From Psilocybe azurescens (taxonomy: Eukaryota; Basidiomycota; Agaricomycetes; Agaricales; Agrocybaceae), in NCBI GenBank assembly GCA_023853785.1, contig JAJIRX010000496.1, positions 496,001 to 560,000 of the forward strand: a stretch of 64,000 bases of DNA. Direction: 5' to 3'. The notes under the pieces were generated by a model that saw only the letters and a program-made list of their open reading frames with translations, was not told the origin of the DNA and made no database searches. Of the stretch, positions 12,407 through 27,600 are shown piece by piece; the first letter of the stretch is position 1; each line of letters begins with the position of its first letter. Position numbers and translations under genes: made by a program.

Positions 12407-14048
12407 ATGTCTGTTCTTTTTGAAACCTCCCTTGGAGACCTCGTTATCGATCTCGAGGTGGAAAATTGCCCGAAAACGTGCGAGAACTTCCTGAAGTTGT
12501 GCAAAGTCTATTATTACAATCTGAACGCCTTTTTCAATGGTATGTGATTTCGTTTCCCTTTTGTTTTCATTTCCCCGAATCTTGGCCGTAGCGAAAGATG
12601 TACTCATGTTCTTGAATCTTGTTGGATGCAGTTTCGAAGGACTTTCTCGCACAGGCTGGGGATCCAACCGCGACAGGAACCGGTGGAGAGTCGATATGGT
12701 CGCTAATCGCCTCGGACTCGTCGTCAAATGCTCCATCATCGCGTTACTTTCCGCCCGAAATTCTGCCAAAGCTGAAGCATACAAGTCGTGGGACGGTATC
12801 AATGGCTGTCGCCCCCGCACTGGAAGGGCAGAAAGGAGGCTGTGGAAGTCAGTTCTTTATCACTCTGGGGGATAATATCGACTATCTTGATGGGAAACAT
12901 GCGGTTTTTGGCCACGTAGTTGAAGGGTTCGATACTTTGGACAAGATAAACGAAATTTTCGTGGATCAGGATGGCCGGCCGTTCAAGGATATACGGATAA
13001 GGCACGTCGTCATTCTTGGTGCGCCCTCTTGTTGGATCCACTTCTGTCATTGGCTGAAAGATTCTTATTGTTGGTATTCTTAAACTCTATAGATGATCCC
13101 TTTTCTGATCCACCAGGCCTGATTAAACCACCCTCCTCACCAACACGACCTCCGGATACGTCAACCCGCATTGCTGAAGATGAGGATCCCCTGGCCACTC
13201 TGCCTGAGGAAGAGGAAGAGCGGCTCAGACGCGAAAAGGCTGCTGCAGCGTCTGCTCTCACCTTGGAAATGGTGGGCGATCTTCCGTTCGCAAATGTGCG
13301 ACCACCCGAGAATGTGCTATTTGTGTGCAAGCTCAATCCGGTCACCCGGGATGAAGATCTCGAGCTTATCTTTTCGCGGTTTGGCACCATAATGAGTTGT
13401 CAGGTCATTAGGGATAAAAAGACAGGTGACTCGCTGCAGTACGCTTTTATTGAATTTGACAAGCGTGAGGACGCCGAACAGGTAAACTCATTTCTATTCA
13501 TTGACTGTGCATGTGATTGAACTGTCTTTTTTAGGCTTACTTTAAAATGCAAAACGTTCTCGTTGACGATAGGCGTATCTGGGTTGACTTGTAAGTCTAT
13601 ACTAGGGCTAGAGGTGCAAGCTGATTCATAACATATTTTCGGCAGCTCTCAATCTGTTTCACGCCTCAATAATCATTGGTCCAACGACATCAACAGAGGA
13701 CCCACACGGGGCAAGGGTCAAGGTCGGTCAGGAGGTTTCGCAGGACGAGAAGATCTCGAGAAAACCCGGCGCTACAGGGACGAAGATAGCCATGGCAGGC
13801 ACGGTGGTGGTGGTGGTTATGGAATGGTGTTTGATGTCCCTTCTGATCGTGGATCTGAACGCCGTAGAAAACGAAGCCGCAGCAGAGACAGAGACGCAGA
13901 CGCAACACGAGAACATCGACGTAGGCGATCAAGATCTCCGGTGCCCCTTCTCACAAAAGTAAAGACTCTGTCCGTGATCATGAGCGGGAAAGACGACGAA
14001 CACGGAGCAGGAGCAGAGAGACACTCCGGTCGGGATGGGCGTTACTAG
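12407..14048 (+). CDS. Cyclophilin-type peptidyl-prolyl isomerase with RRM (PPIL4/Cyp6 family)
   Basis: Nuclear PPIL4/Cyp6-type protein, expected to associate with the spliceosome. Five exons give 455 residues without any break: 12407-12539, 12632-13018, 13093-13481, 13535-13590, 13646-14048. Residues 1 to about 165 are the cyclophilin domain ([16 protein letters not shown] at the start, [31 protein letters not shown]). The linker has LDDPFSDP, typical of the family. An RRM lies at about 240-320 ([35 protein letters not shown]). The tail is Arg/Ser/Asp-rich ([14 protein letters not shown]), a likely nuclear and RS-type region. Catalytic activity is uncertain, because PPIL4 members vary at the usual active-site Arg/Trp positions. 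The intact frames contrast with many neighbours. Confidence 0.92.
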
Positions 14049-14273
14049 TGCAGGTTGTTTGTCTGTGTTTGTCTTACTCAATATTACGGCTGACCGCCCG
14101 AATACGTAGTTCTTGATTCAGCGGTTTGCGCGCCCGTTACCTGGACGTTGAGTTAGCGGTATACATCTGTGGTAAGTGAATGCTGTGTGTCTTGGTTTGG
14201 TATATATACTAGTCCGTTTAGCCCATGTCCCGCAACTTGCTTCCCCTTACCCAACCCCTCAACGCCCTTCACC

Positions 14274-15133
14274 ATGACATACAGTGACTATAGTCTGGAG
14301 TACCAATTCGATGCTGTTGACGCTGATGTCATCCTCCTCACCACTGATATGGACCATTCAACCGAGTTCCATGTCCACAAATGCATACTCTCTGCAGCAT
14401 CTCCATTTTTCGACGATATGTTCTCCCTTCCGCAACTAGACGACAACACGTCCGACAAAATACCCATCATACCCGTTTCAGAGTCCACCCATGCCTTGGA
14501 CAGTCTGCTGCGATACGTTTATCCGGTTTCTCGACCCGTTATCGAGTCTTTAGATGAACTCCTGCTCGTTCTTGACGCTGCTATCAAATACGATTTTATG
14601 ACAGCAGTCATTGCGTTGCGATCACTTCTCCTTTCATCACAATTCCTTCAATCATCCCCTATCCGTGTCTATGCTGTTGCTTGTCGTTACGAGTTTTGGG
14701 AAGAAGCCAAAATCGCCTCACGTCATACATTGAACGTGAACCTCCTTAATGCGCCACCGACGAAGGAGTTCAAATACATCTCGGCATATGAGTACCATAG
14801 GCTCCTCACATTACACAAGGACCGCTCAACAGCGGCGATAGATCTTGTACGGATACCAGAAGACTCGAAATGCATGCAGTGTAACGGGTCTGCATTCACC
14901 ATGAATGACGCACCAAAGTGGTGGCATCAGTTCGAGAAGGCGGCGAAGGAAGAACTGGCAATGAGGCCGACGACGGAGGTTATTTTGGGATGGAATTTCT
15001 GTTCAAGGCTGCCCAGGCTTCCGGGTGCTCGCGGTGTCCGGAAAGTGTGCTGGATTCGTGGAAGTTCTTGCAACACCTCAAGGAGTCTATTGACGCCTTA
15101 CCATCGACGGTGACGGTGGGTCATGGTGCCTAG
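14274..15133 (+). CDS. BTB/POZ domain protein (one frameshift near the C-terminus)
   Basis: Single-exon BTB protein of a type common in agaricomycetes, about 286 residues. The ATG at 14274 has a good context (CACCATGA); upstream in-frame codons back to 14169 look like 5' UTR. The BTB core is clear: DADVILLTTD, FHVHKCILSAASPFFDDMF, then a Leu-rich helix region. The family end, with SGCSRCPESVLDSWKFL, is in the next frame, reached if the four T at 14983-14986 are one base short. As written the frame runs instead to 15113 with an unrelated tail. BTB domains mediate dimerisation and often Cul3 recruitment; the specific role here is unknown. Confidence 0.82.
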
Positions 15134-16297
15134 GCGGCCGAGCGCACTAGTGACTAGCTCACTTTTTGATCCTCCTCTACGGACCTTCTTCCCGAAAATG
15201 ACTTATGTACTTCAGGACTCGGACAACTTTCACGTGTAATTGTAGCTTGGTTCCCTCATCACCTTTTTCTTGTAGTATACCGATCATAAATCGAGGTAGA
15301 ATACTTTTATTGTTTCTGTTGGCTTTATTATAAATTTCCTAGCACTAGTACTACCGCATATATCAACATGATAATTCGTTACTCAATATTAGGGAAGCTA
15401 ATCATCGTTCAGAGTGACCCTGTAATATGAGGGGCCTCCAGGCTTCTTTTGCTGGACACACCAATACAAACACTCCACAACTTATGTCGGGCAAAAAAGC
15501 TGCCATATTTTTTCTTTTGGCCCACCGTGGTGAACCGACCGACCAACCCGGTGTTCTGCAATTACTGATTGTTTCGAGCGCGGATAGGGTTGTGTAATAT
15601 TTAATTAGATATGCGGCGCATCCAGCTTGTAAGGTCTATCGTCATTAACATTGTATCTTATTGATATTAATAGTCTTGTCGTTACACCGGCGTAAGTAGT
15701 ATGTACTCAATATGTACTGTGATATTGAAATAATAGAAAAGTCTGACTCTGTGTGCTAAATTTAGTCTTTTGCCATCTTCTGTCAGTGTCAAGAGCCATT
15801 AGCATAATGACGGCACACCAACCTGACTAGAATCCATGCAGTAACGCTATTCTGATGCGTGTAATCAGTTCGCGTTTCTTAGGAGACATACTTATTTGGT
15901 ACTGTCAAAGAGTTGTCGTTCATGGTAATTTGCAATAAAACTACGTTGGCTGTATTTGGCCGTTTGTTTCTGCGATACTTTGCTTCCTATTGTTAGCTTA
16001 CTCAATTGAACCTCAAATTACCTCGGCATTTATGAAAAGACATTGGGCTTTCAAACGGCGACTGTTAGTCAACTGCTCCGGGATTACAATTATGTACACA
16101 CAACTCGCCCACAACCCAACGAATTGGATTGCCATGCGGTAGAGTTATGACAGATCCCTCGTGTTCTCCTCATTTCTCCTCTAATTCTTTATAACTGCCC
16201 ATCGATTGGAACAGTATAGCTGGGAATCTATTTGATACTACCATCTGCTGCCACCAGTCTGTAGTTTGACATCTATATTTCAGACTCTACTACAGCC
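15134..16297. other. Intergenic, about 1.2 kb, no gene seen
   Basis: AT-rich DNA with many stops in all frames. No domain, repeat or RNA gene was recognised. Confidence 0.5.
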
Positions 16298-18851
16298 ATG
16301 GCGCATAAAGATACGTCTTCGGAGGGAAATTTATCTCAATCATGCTGTAAGCGAGTCCCTCTTATCTACGTATCATGTACGATCAATTCTGCCCAAGTTT
16401 TACGCAGCCGTTCAGGCGATTCAATATCTATCGAGTCGGGTATAGCACAGGTAGTTGATACCAAATAATTTCTTATTGAGCCCTTCTATCTTTCTGAGCA
16501 AGCTGTTATGACCATTTCAGAGATCCGAGTCAGCAGACCCTCAGAGATTAGCAGACCTTCAGAGACTTTCCGACCTAATGGGCAGAAAGAAAGAGTCAGT
16601 ACTCGACACTACTGTATGTATCCTATCCGTTTCTACTTTATGCCGCAGAGATTCGTATTCTCACACAATTCTACGTCTAGTCACAAAACCTTACTTCTCG
16701 CTCTATAAGTACTACTAGACCACTGCGATTGGCAAGCGGCTTGCAACATCTTGACGATCGGCCTGAAGATTATACCAGTGAACATGACTCATTACTGGGG
16801 AATGAACCCACATCAGCAATTTGGCAAAATAGTTTCCGGTTTTTCTTGGTTTTCTCGGTTTACTGGGTTTCCGGAAACCTTGAAACCGGGAAACCAGAAA
16901 ACCTGCAGGTCCCTGCAAATGATCGTTCTACGTTACTGTAAAGTACAAAAATAGGTAATTTATCTAAACAAGATGACGATGTGCTCTGTGCCGATCAGTC
17001 CACAATTTCTGCCTTCCGTGCTGGAATTTACATAGATTAGCTTCCTGCTCTGTCAGATCATAAAATTCTGCTTTCTTGGTTGCGAATTCTCTTTTTTCTT
17101 CTTGTCTCACATACTATAATTGTTATATTTTGCCCAAATTTTCCATTTTATTGTCGGAATAATGTTTAGTAGTACATTTTTCCTATTTTTTACAGTTTTT
17201 TTTTAGGTTTCGTAGGTTTCCAAAGGATTAATCCAGAGCCGGTTTTTTCGAAATCGGACATAGGTTCCCAAGTTACGGGGTTTCCGGTTTTTAGTTGTTT
17301 TTGACGGTTTTCTGGGTTGCTCAACCTGAAAAAACCAATTTGCTTAATTACTGATGCAGCACTACTAATTCCCATCCGGATTCTATTTCGAAGTCTCGTG
17401 CACACGATGTAGTATCACCGAAGAAGCATGGGGTATAGCACCATTTTCTCCGTTGCCGATGATGGAACCAGCGTGATAAATGCTCACACACACCTGTCTT
17501 TATCTAGGACTCTGATGCTTTGCATTCGAGGTTCGAGGCTGACGAACCAGAGGAGGAGCTACAGGATGCCTCTAACCTACTTGAACTGTCATCTCCGTCT
17601 GTTGATATCGTGCCCGCTCAAGCCTCAGACAGGACTTGGACGGGAGGTGAGTCATCGTTCACGACTGTTTCGCGGGAGTATAATGTATACCATTAATGTT
17701 CTTATTGCACAGATTCTTTCAAATTTCTCCGTGTATACAAAAACACGTGCGCCGTTAGCTTGCACAAATTTGCCTTACGAGCGCTTACTATCCCGTACAG
17801 TATATACCGAGAAACTCGGTCAAGGGGCCTTCTCATGTCGAAAACTTCATGAAAACCTCCATTTTCCATGACGATCCTCATCACGTTCCTCTCTGGAGGC
17901 CTTCTTTTGGATTTCAAAACGGAAGGCCTGCTCGATGTGTTCAAATTGGGGATGTAGGCTATTTTCACGAAAGTGGATCTTTTGTGTCAATCTTCAACAT
18001 TTTGCTCTCTGGAGACGAAAACCGGAAACAAGGCCTCCAAGTTCCTGACTCTTTTCAACAATTTCCGAAGGACGTACGAAATAATATCAAGAACCGCGCG
18101 ATTTGCTATGGACAGACATATGCTGAGGGAGGGGGGATTGACCCGGTCTCGGATTTGGGGTCGGTGCGAAGTTTTGGGTATGTACCTTTTCCCAAAGTGC
18201 CATGGTTGAAAAGACATCAATCCCGTCAAACTTAGACCCTTTGCAAAGGTTGCCTTCAAGCTTGAACGAAGCTGTAAAGCGGCCTCGGCTATAGTTGTCC
18301 CAGACGGTGGCAGAATTTATTTCATGGATGAACATGACATTAAGTCACCGTGGACTTACTATGATGCCAATGTTAACAGTTGGTATCACTACGCAGGGCT
18401 TGAATCTAGCGAGTCGTTGAAAAATGGCCGCCTCGCATTAGTAACAACAACCTATATGGCAAATAACTGGGGCATAATGCACTGCTGCCATGATTCGGGT
18501 GCCAAGATACAACCGCCCTTACATGTCGTCCTCACGTACAAACCTCAGGTTGATGGAGAACAGGACGGTGTCTACATGAATCAGTACAAATGGACCACCG
18601 TGAACTCTGGTGGTGCTCGTCTATATTCTAATGTTGGTCCTCTACCGGACGAGATGAACTCCGGCAGGTCAGGTATTGAGCCTCAGTGCATTGGAGTTGG
18701 CGTACTCTCCATAGCGAAGAGATCGAGTAGTATCTTTTCAAGCTCCTCGACTTTTAGTCTTTCCAGCGCCAACGGATCAACAGCAAGCAAGGGTTCGAGC
18801 ACCAAGAATATCAGTGGCATTTTTAGCTCTCTCTTTAACATCGGCGGATAA
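16298..18851 (+). CDS. Uncharacterised Agaricomycete protein with GDVG motif, + strand copy
   Basis: Unnamed family seen widely in agaricomycetes (my recollection, no search run). Inferred exons: 16298-16346, 16416-16450, 16521-16613, 17508-17646, 17713-18177, 18236-18851, with phases agreeing at each join. The N-terminal part is acidic (EADEPEEELQDASN) and predicted disordered. The core has FHDDPHHVPLWRP, QIGDVGYFHESGSFVSIFNI, a VPDGGRIYF block, then KSPWTYYDANVNSWYHYAG and LALVTTTYMANNWGI. The tail is Ser-rich. One base appears lost near 17824-17827 (run of G), between YKNTCAVSLHKFALRAL and SHVENFM. Intron 3 is 894 nt against about 55-70 for the others and holds an apparent insertion. The gene points towards a relative on the opposite strand (19168-21091). 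Function unknown. Confidence 0.65.
16708..17420. repeat. Probable insertion inside an intron, with GGTTTCCGG-type repeats
   Basis: The oversized intron has two similar blocks rich in GGTTTCCGGTTTT, at about 16829-16875 and 17260-17310, the first with a self-complementary core (TTTCCGGAAACC). A possible short inverted pair, GTACTACTAGAC at 16709 and GTTTAGTAGTAC ending at 17175, could mark an element of about 465 bp. The true ends are not certain. No coding capacity is seen, so it would be a non-autonomous element or a fragment. Confidence 0.4.
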
Positions 18852-19167
18852 TGGACTGTCAACGTTGGGACCTTCTTTCATATTGACGAAACAACAGAAG
18901 TTGGAGAAGTCGGACCTTTCGAGGACCTTTCAACGAATAATTATGGGCGTGGTCTTATGCAGATCAAATCACAAACTAGATAAACGCTTTGTATGCTTAG
19001 TCGTAAACAAAAATCAGATCGTACACCTCTTTACTAAACCTGACTTGAATACTTTCACCATAAGTACGTCAAGAAATGATAGTATGCAATGGCGACCATA
19101 GCGGCGATTCAAGAGTGAAATGACTAATAGTGAGTTTGTCGCGAGTCGAAGTCGTAGTCTCTCCGTC
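18852..19167. other. Short intergenic gap between convergent genes
   Basis: About 300 bases between two stop codons of convergent genes of the same family. No gene; it should contain both 3' UTRs. Confidence 0.5.
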
Positions 19168-21091
19168 TTAGTGACTTAGTCTATATTTATCGTCTCCCAA
19201 CGAATCTTCGCCTTGCCGTACCAAATCGGCAACAAGGTCTGCTGCCCAAGCCCTTGCTTCACGTGATTGTTTGGGCCAAACGTTTCTCAGTAGCTTGTCA
19301 AGCAACGAATCCTACACGAAGAATTAATAACGTTCAATGATTTTCATCTGACTTACAAATGAGCTCTTTTCATTTGCCTTGCGAACTACCAATGCAACCT
19401 CTACTAAAATAAGCATGATGAGAGGAGAATGATCGACACAAAACACTGACCGTCCTTTTCAACGATATCGTAGAGCTTGAAAACTGTTTCCAATATAATA
19501 CTCAAGTCGGAGACAAAGCCCCCTTGGGTGCACTCATATGTCAAAGGAGCCTGCGAGGTCTCAGACTTTTCTGTGCTTGAAAGGACTGACCATATGTGAT
19601 CGTCAACGATAGTAGATTTGGCTCTGGGACACTATTGTATTGGAATTAAGACTAGAACTAAAACATCGGCAACACGTTGGATGCACATACCTTATTCAGC
19701 ATAATCTGTGCGACGATATCCGAAGGATGAAATGGGTACTGGAGTTGTTCAATAGTTCAGAGCCAGAATGATTGCGCTACATGATCACCTACATGCTGCA
19801 CAGTTTTATCTTCTTCTAATTCTGAGTCATCGTCGGAAGAATCATCGACGCTTGATTGGTCAGAACCTGAAGCCAAGTCATTGACGTCGTAGTTAACTCG
19901 ATTCTTCGCATCGGCATTACCATCAGTTTTGTTATCAATAGGAGCCGGGTTATTATGAGACAACTCGTCGCTCTCGCTTTCACTGTCGGATGGAACATAC
20001 TCCAGTTGGTCAGACAGGGGGAGGTGTGTGAGGCAGCAGCGAAACGGGAGTCATCCACAGTGGCATGCTCGGGAAGTGATGGTCCCAATCTGGACCGTTC
20101 AAGGAAAGACGTATGCCACGAAGGAATACACATTCTTCTTTTGCAGCAGGATCAATCAGAGGCTCCCTTGGAGACTCTCTAGTGTGCTGCTTGCAGTGCA
20201 GCTTGCCATCCACATAGTTAGCAGTCATCTTTCGGCTTCCTGAGAACATTCGAGATGGAAACGCGGCCAGGTGGGACATGCCTGTTTTATCGTGTCCAGT
20301 AACAATGTATAAGCTTCCATTTGGGACTGTCCAGTCATTGCTCAAATGACGAATCCAGTTATACTTGTGTTGCTTCAGGTATTCAGTTATACGTGTTGAT
20401 ATCATATCTTGACGAGAAGCACCATCTGGTAGAATCATGAAAGCAGCTTCAGGTTCCGAAGAGTCAAGTTCAAGGTGTCTGAAAAAATAAATATTCGGTG
20501 AATCTCATCGAAGAGTGACAGAACGAATGGCAATTCATACAGAGGGTTTTCCGAGACGCGGGTGACGTTTACGCCTTTACTCGCAACGACAGACCCAGGC
20601 AAGAAATAATCTGGTGTGCTGACAATCTCCGATTCATTCGGAGGGCTCAAGGGAACGTACCCAGGAGGGCACTTCAAACTGGCTATATTGTTTAGTGGAT
20701 CGTCGTGGGGAAGAAATAGATTGAAACAAAAGAAAAGTAGCCATCGACCCCACCGAGCACTCCAACATCGCCGATGCATACACCTCGTTTCTCGTAAGGG
20801 CTGGGCAGATTAAGTCCTTGTTTCGTAACCCACATGGGATACCCATGTCCCGCTGAAAACAGTGTTCGAGAATATATCTGGCCTGCCCAAGGAGTCTGGC
20901 GGGGAGTCAATCGACGGAAGGTTATCAGGTTCGGAAAGCCTGCAATGTGCAGTATGCGCTTGCTGAAAGGAGCCTTGTGAATTTCTGTAATTAACACTTG
21001 TATTCAGTTACTTCAAATCTGATAGCGTACACGAACTAGTTGGGCCTTTCGTCACATTCTGACTCTCCGTCCTACTTTGACTGAGTACCAT
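19168..21091 (-). CDS. Uncharacterised Agaricomycete protein with GDVG and TGHDK motifs, - strand copy
   Basis: Same broad family as 16298-18851. Core: GHGYPMWVTKQGLNLPSPYE, GVCIGDVGVL, FNLFLPHDDP, PPGYVPLSP, SEAAFMILPDGASRQD, then NGSLYIVTGHDKTGMSHLAAF. Its C-terminal part has an acidic stretch (DSSDDDSELEEDK), YPFHPSDIVAQIML and a helical end finishing KYRLSH before TAA at 19168-19170. The start at 21091 is inferred from a short ORF upstream and is uncertain. Frames break at two places: one base short near 20724-20736 (between DGYFSF and FNLFLP) and one extra C in the sense strand at 20017-20021. At least five introns are needed. Function unknown; repeated motif order suggests a folded N-terminal domain plus a variable tail. 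Confidence 0.62.
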
Positions 21092-21846
21092 CACGGTGTC
21101 TTCAATAATGTATTACTGGTAAGCTTAGGATACACTGGAATGTCGACGTGGCTATACTATTGGCAAGCAGTGTCAGCAATAATTTAATGGATACTGAAGT
21201 CGAGAGACTTACGATCCTGTACTTATGCGCCAGTCCAGTGACGTTGGAAATTTTTACTAAAGCCTGTCAAGAGTTGCTTGTACCAGGAGGAGAGGCCACT
21301 GAGTTTGAGGAGGCGATGGCACGCACGTTTATGTAATTTCGGAAGTAGTCCGGTCCCACGATTGCATGTTTTGATTTGAAGTCCCCGGCATTAGAAGCGC
21401 TATGAATACACATGTTATCAACTAAGCCTATAGTAATGCTTGACCAACAGTTCGAGCACCGTAATAGAGTTAAAACTCGGAATCAAGTTAGAAACGACAA
21501 AAAAACTTTCTTCTTAAAAGCAACTTACTTCGATGTGGCCAGTCGAACGCTGACCCATCAATATTATTCCCCAAGTAATTTGTCCATATTAGGCTTCCTT
21601 TTACAGCTTCGGCATTATTTTTTCTGGTAAAAGCCGATGTTCTTAATTTTTAAGCCTGCTGTCATACCCTTGTTCCATCTATTAAAGCTACATTTATATA
21701 TTGTTCTGAGGAATTCTCCAGTGTACAGATGACAAAAAACTACAGTCCTTTTGCACAATCTTCACCTTGTTCTTTCCACACTCAAGCTCAAATCGAAAGC
21801 AGCTTTCCCTGTTCTCTCGGAGGTAATGTATGCATATATGCACAGT
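21092..21846. other. Intergenic, no gene seen
   Basis: AT-rich DNA between the 5' end of the GDVG gene and the 3' end of the P5C dehydrogenase gene. Short frames only. Confidence 0.45.
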
Positions 21847-24054
<2,208 letters not shown>

Positions 24055-24614
24055 GTGGGAGGTGGTTGGTGAAGAAGGGAAATGATAATGACGCTATTTA
24101 TTGATGTGGCTTAATAAAGGGGTTTGAATTCGATAACCCAGAATCGAAGCTATATTATAATGATTGTGATGGAGCCGTTCAGAGCGTTCATGCGTCGGAA
24201 GGATCTTGAAATATAAACTCGTCAGGTGGAAGATCTGATTCAATTTCACATCATTTACACTTTTACTTCTCATGAAAACTTCCAACATGTGAAGAGAAGA
24301 ATATGGTGGATCAATGAAAGTAAGCTCTACATAGAGCCGAATTCTTGTTGCCGACACTGGCAGGGTTAATATTATCTTATCTTATCTACGATTTCATTGA
24401 CACATCTTCTAATTTCGTCATCTAGCCCCTGTGAGATAAACTTTGCGAGAATGATGGCGAGACTGAGCGCTGGTCTTTGGTGAATTCGATATCGTATCTA
24501 CTTGATTCACAAAGATAGAACATTTGGTCAAATAGTTTACTTAAACAACCAGCTCGACTCAGCTGCCCTTAGCGATTAAGGAACACCTGGGGTGGCCGGT
24601 AGGAGGTGGGAATT
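24055..24614. other. Intergenic, no gene seen
   Basis: Holds the promoter of the P5C dehydrogenase gene and the 3' end region of the first DUF4470-MYND gene. No motifs recognised. Confidence 0.45.
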
Positions 24615-27600
24615 TTAACGAATCGCGCAATGCCCTTTGTGTTCTTTCCAATGTTTTTTTGGCATTCACTTGAGCAATACTTGACCCTTTTGCAGCGACC
24701 ACATAGCAAGAGATTTGGCTTTCCTGGTCCGTCGCAATTGGTGCATCCCGACGAAGACAGGGAAATATTATCCTGAATTTTACTGGACATGGATGCGTTG
24801 CGATTCATCGGCCATGCGTTGGTCTTTTCCATGAACGAAAAGGCGAACAGAGGAGAAATGGCAACGCGGGTGGCCTCCTTGTGCAGAACTTTCCACTTCG
24901 ACAAGGTTGCAAATAAGCCCAAGTCGTGACCCTTCCCGCAGCTGCAAAGAGGACTACACTCCTGTTTGCCTAACGATGCTGGAATAGCTGTGATAAGATA
25001 CTCGCAGCTTTCGAAGTGCTTCCATGTTCTACAACGCTCGGCGAGGGCTGGTAAAAGTAGCATCCAGGCCCGAGTTTCATCGTTGCAAGTGATGATTCGA
25101 TTCGGGTTGCGATCCGCGATCCGTTTAAGAATATGGCCCCTGTCCGGCATTCCACTGTAAAGAGGAATGAGACAGGCATCTAGGACAATTGTCTGGGATG
25201 ATAGGTCGAGTTTCATGTCGTTCACATAGATAAATGCGTATATACCAACCTCATCGTTTGGATTGAATAGACAATACGAATTTCTTTCCTCGGACTTATT
25301 CGAAGCGAAGTGCTCGAATATCGATGTGATAGTACTTTGAACCTCGCAGAGAGCCCCGCGGCTCCCTTGCGTACTTTTCGTTTTAGTCTGATTTTCTAAG
25401 TTAGATAAAGACGTTGCCAGATGTGTGTACAACCATCGAAGTCCTTGTTGATTAGAAAGAAGGTCCAGAGAAGGAATGTTCCCGAGGTCGAGGTAGTGCA
25501 TGTTGATGAGATTGATCTGGCTATCATGACGAATAATGCCAAAGGAGTTGAGCGAAGGATCAATAAAATCATTACAATTCGGCTTGAGGTAGGCGTCGAT
25601 CTATTACAGGACTTGAGTATTCCTCTTATCTGAAAGGGGAGACCATAGATTTACGTACCTCAATATAAGATGATCTACGTGCAATTTTGGTTTTAATCTG
25701 TCTGATAGAGATAGGAAATGGAAAGACGAAATGCTTTCTGTACTCCCTAAACGATACCAAGACGGTAGAATCCGCCACAGGTACGACGGACACATTGGCT
25801 CCCTTTGCAAGAGATTTTGCAGCCTCCGTGTCTGTCACATTGTCTCGAATCGTCAACATGCCCACTTTGCAACCAGAGCCATCAAAGTGAGCTACGACAT
25901 TCTGTCCTGGGTTGACATCAAGGAGTGTAGCTTGGCCAGAAGACGTGCGAAGAGAAGGATATTCCTCGGGATTGTCTGGGCGATGACGTACAATTTGGAT
26001 ATGTTCCGTATCAGTGAGGTTGGTTGAATAGATAGTGAAAGTCGAGCCCAATTTTGGCATGATTTTATGCACCGTAGAGGGCGTACTTCGAATATGAAAT
26101 CCAATCCGCAGCGACTCTGGTGGATCGAGGACAAGCGTCCAGGAGGATATATAGAACGTCACGATCAATGGAGAGTCCCCTTTCCATCCTCGGAGATCCT
26201 CGTTTATAACAACTTGAGGTTCGCTGTTGGCTCGAGAGACCGTAATGTCGCCGAAGATAGGTCGAATAGAAGGATGAATGTTATGAAAATTAATTCCTTG
26301 AGACTCGCACTGGAGGATTGGAACGCCTATTTCGTCGGCTTGCATATCTTCAAGAACCTTAAGTCGTGAGCGAGGGACTTTGAGGACGACGCAAACAACA
26401 GGAGGAACAGTGGCCCAGCCTTTGAAGCAACCATGAGGTTTGTGTAGAGTTGCAAGGCGTGTAAGAGGGCAGTCGTGGGCCTCGCCGAGAACATTGCGCA
26501 GGGAGAGTTGGCACAAAAGGTCTTGATAATTGTTAGACCCCATCAAAAGAACGCGATCACCAATCAAGGAGTTCAAAAGATACTCCTTAATTGTGCCCAA
26601 TCGACTGCAGCTCTCTTTCTTACGAACTCGAATAATGCGGCCAAGCTTTCGCGGAGATAATGAACGTTAATTCGTTTGTTGACACTTTCTAGACTGTGAT
26701 CGTTCAGAAGGAGAAGAAAGTTCTCGTCTTCAAACATTTTAAGGTAGATGGAAATTAAAAATTACGCCAGCTTCTTCGCATCGCAGACAAGGGTCGCTGG
26801 CTGCTGGTCCAGCTGTGGCACTGCTGTGTTCGGATTTGCAAAAACGAAATGTGGGAATTTCCAAGATATGAGCTGCTCGAAGTTGGGACCTTGGGCCAGC
26901 ATCGACATCAACACTTCGTGTTTATTTGAGTGTGTAGTGAAATGCGAAAGATAAGCGGAAGGCGCTATTCCCAATAGCAACGCAATGGTGGGCACATCTC
27001 CGCATGTCAGATCAGTCAATGCTGAAGCTTCGCTATAAACAGGCTGCACAAGAGTATTCGTGAGGAGAACGGTCCACGGCTTTCTCTGAAGCAATGGTAC
27101 TGTGACGAGCAAAATATTGATAAGTCCAATATGGTCCGTCAAGTTCGACGTGTCTATCACGTTGAAGCTTAACGGGGCAGATCGGGATGCCGAGTGAGTG
27201 TAATCTTCAGCATCGAAATGAATCTGTGTTCCACCCCAGGGATAGGCGTATATTCCGGTTTCCATCGATTTCATTTCCTTGCACCTTTGGAGTGCTCGAC
27301 AAAATGCCAACGATTCGCCGACGAAGAATCGAATGACCAAATTTGCGCTTGACCCAACAGCAACTCTTGTCCGGAAGGACATATACCAGGAGTCAAATTG
27401 ATCCTTAGCACAGAAGACAAGGCGCTTTATGGTGGTAGAAATTGAAGAGGTCTTTGAATGTTTGGCGGATGCCAAAGCAGGCGCGAGATGAAAAGACATT
27501 AGAGGATGCGTGCCTCCATGAACGTTAAACTGCGATCCGGAAAGCGAATATATGAAGGTGGGGTTGGCATATGGGAGAACCTGTGAGCCATCAGGATCTA

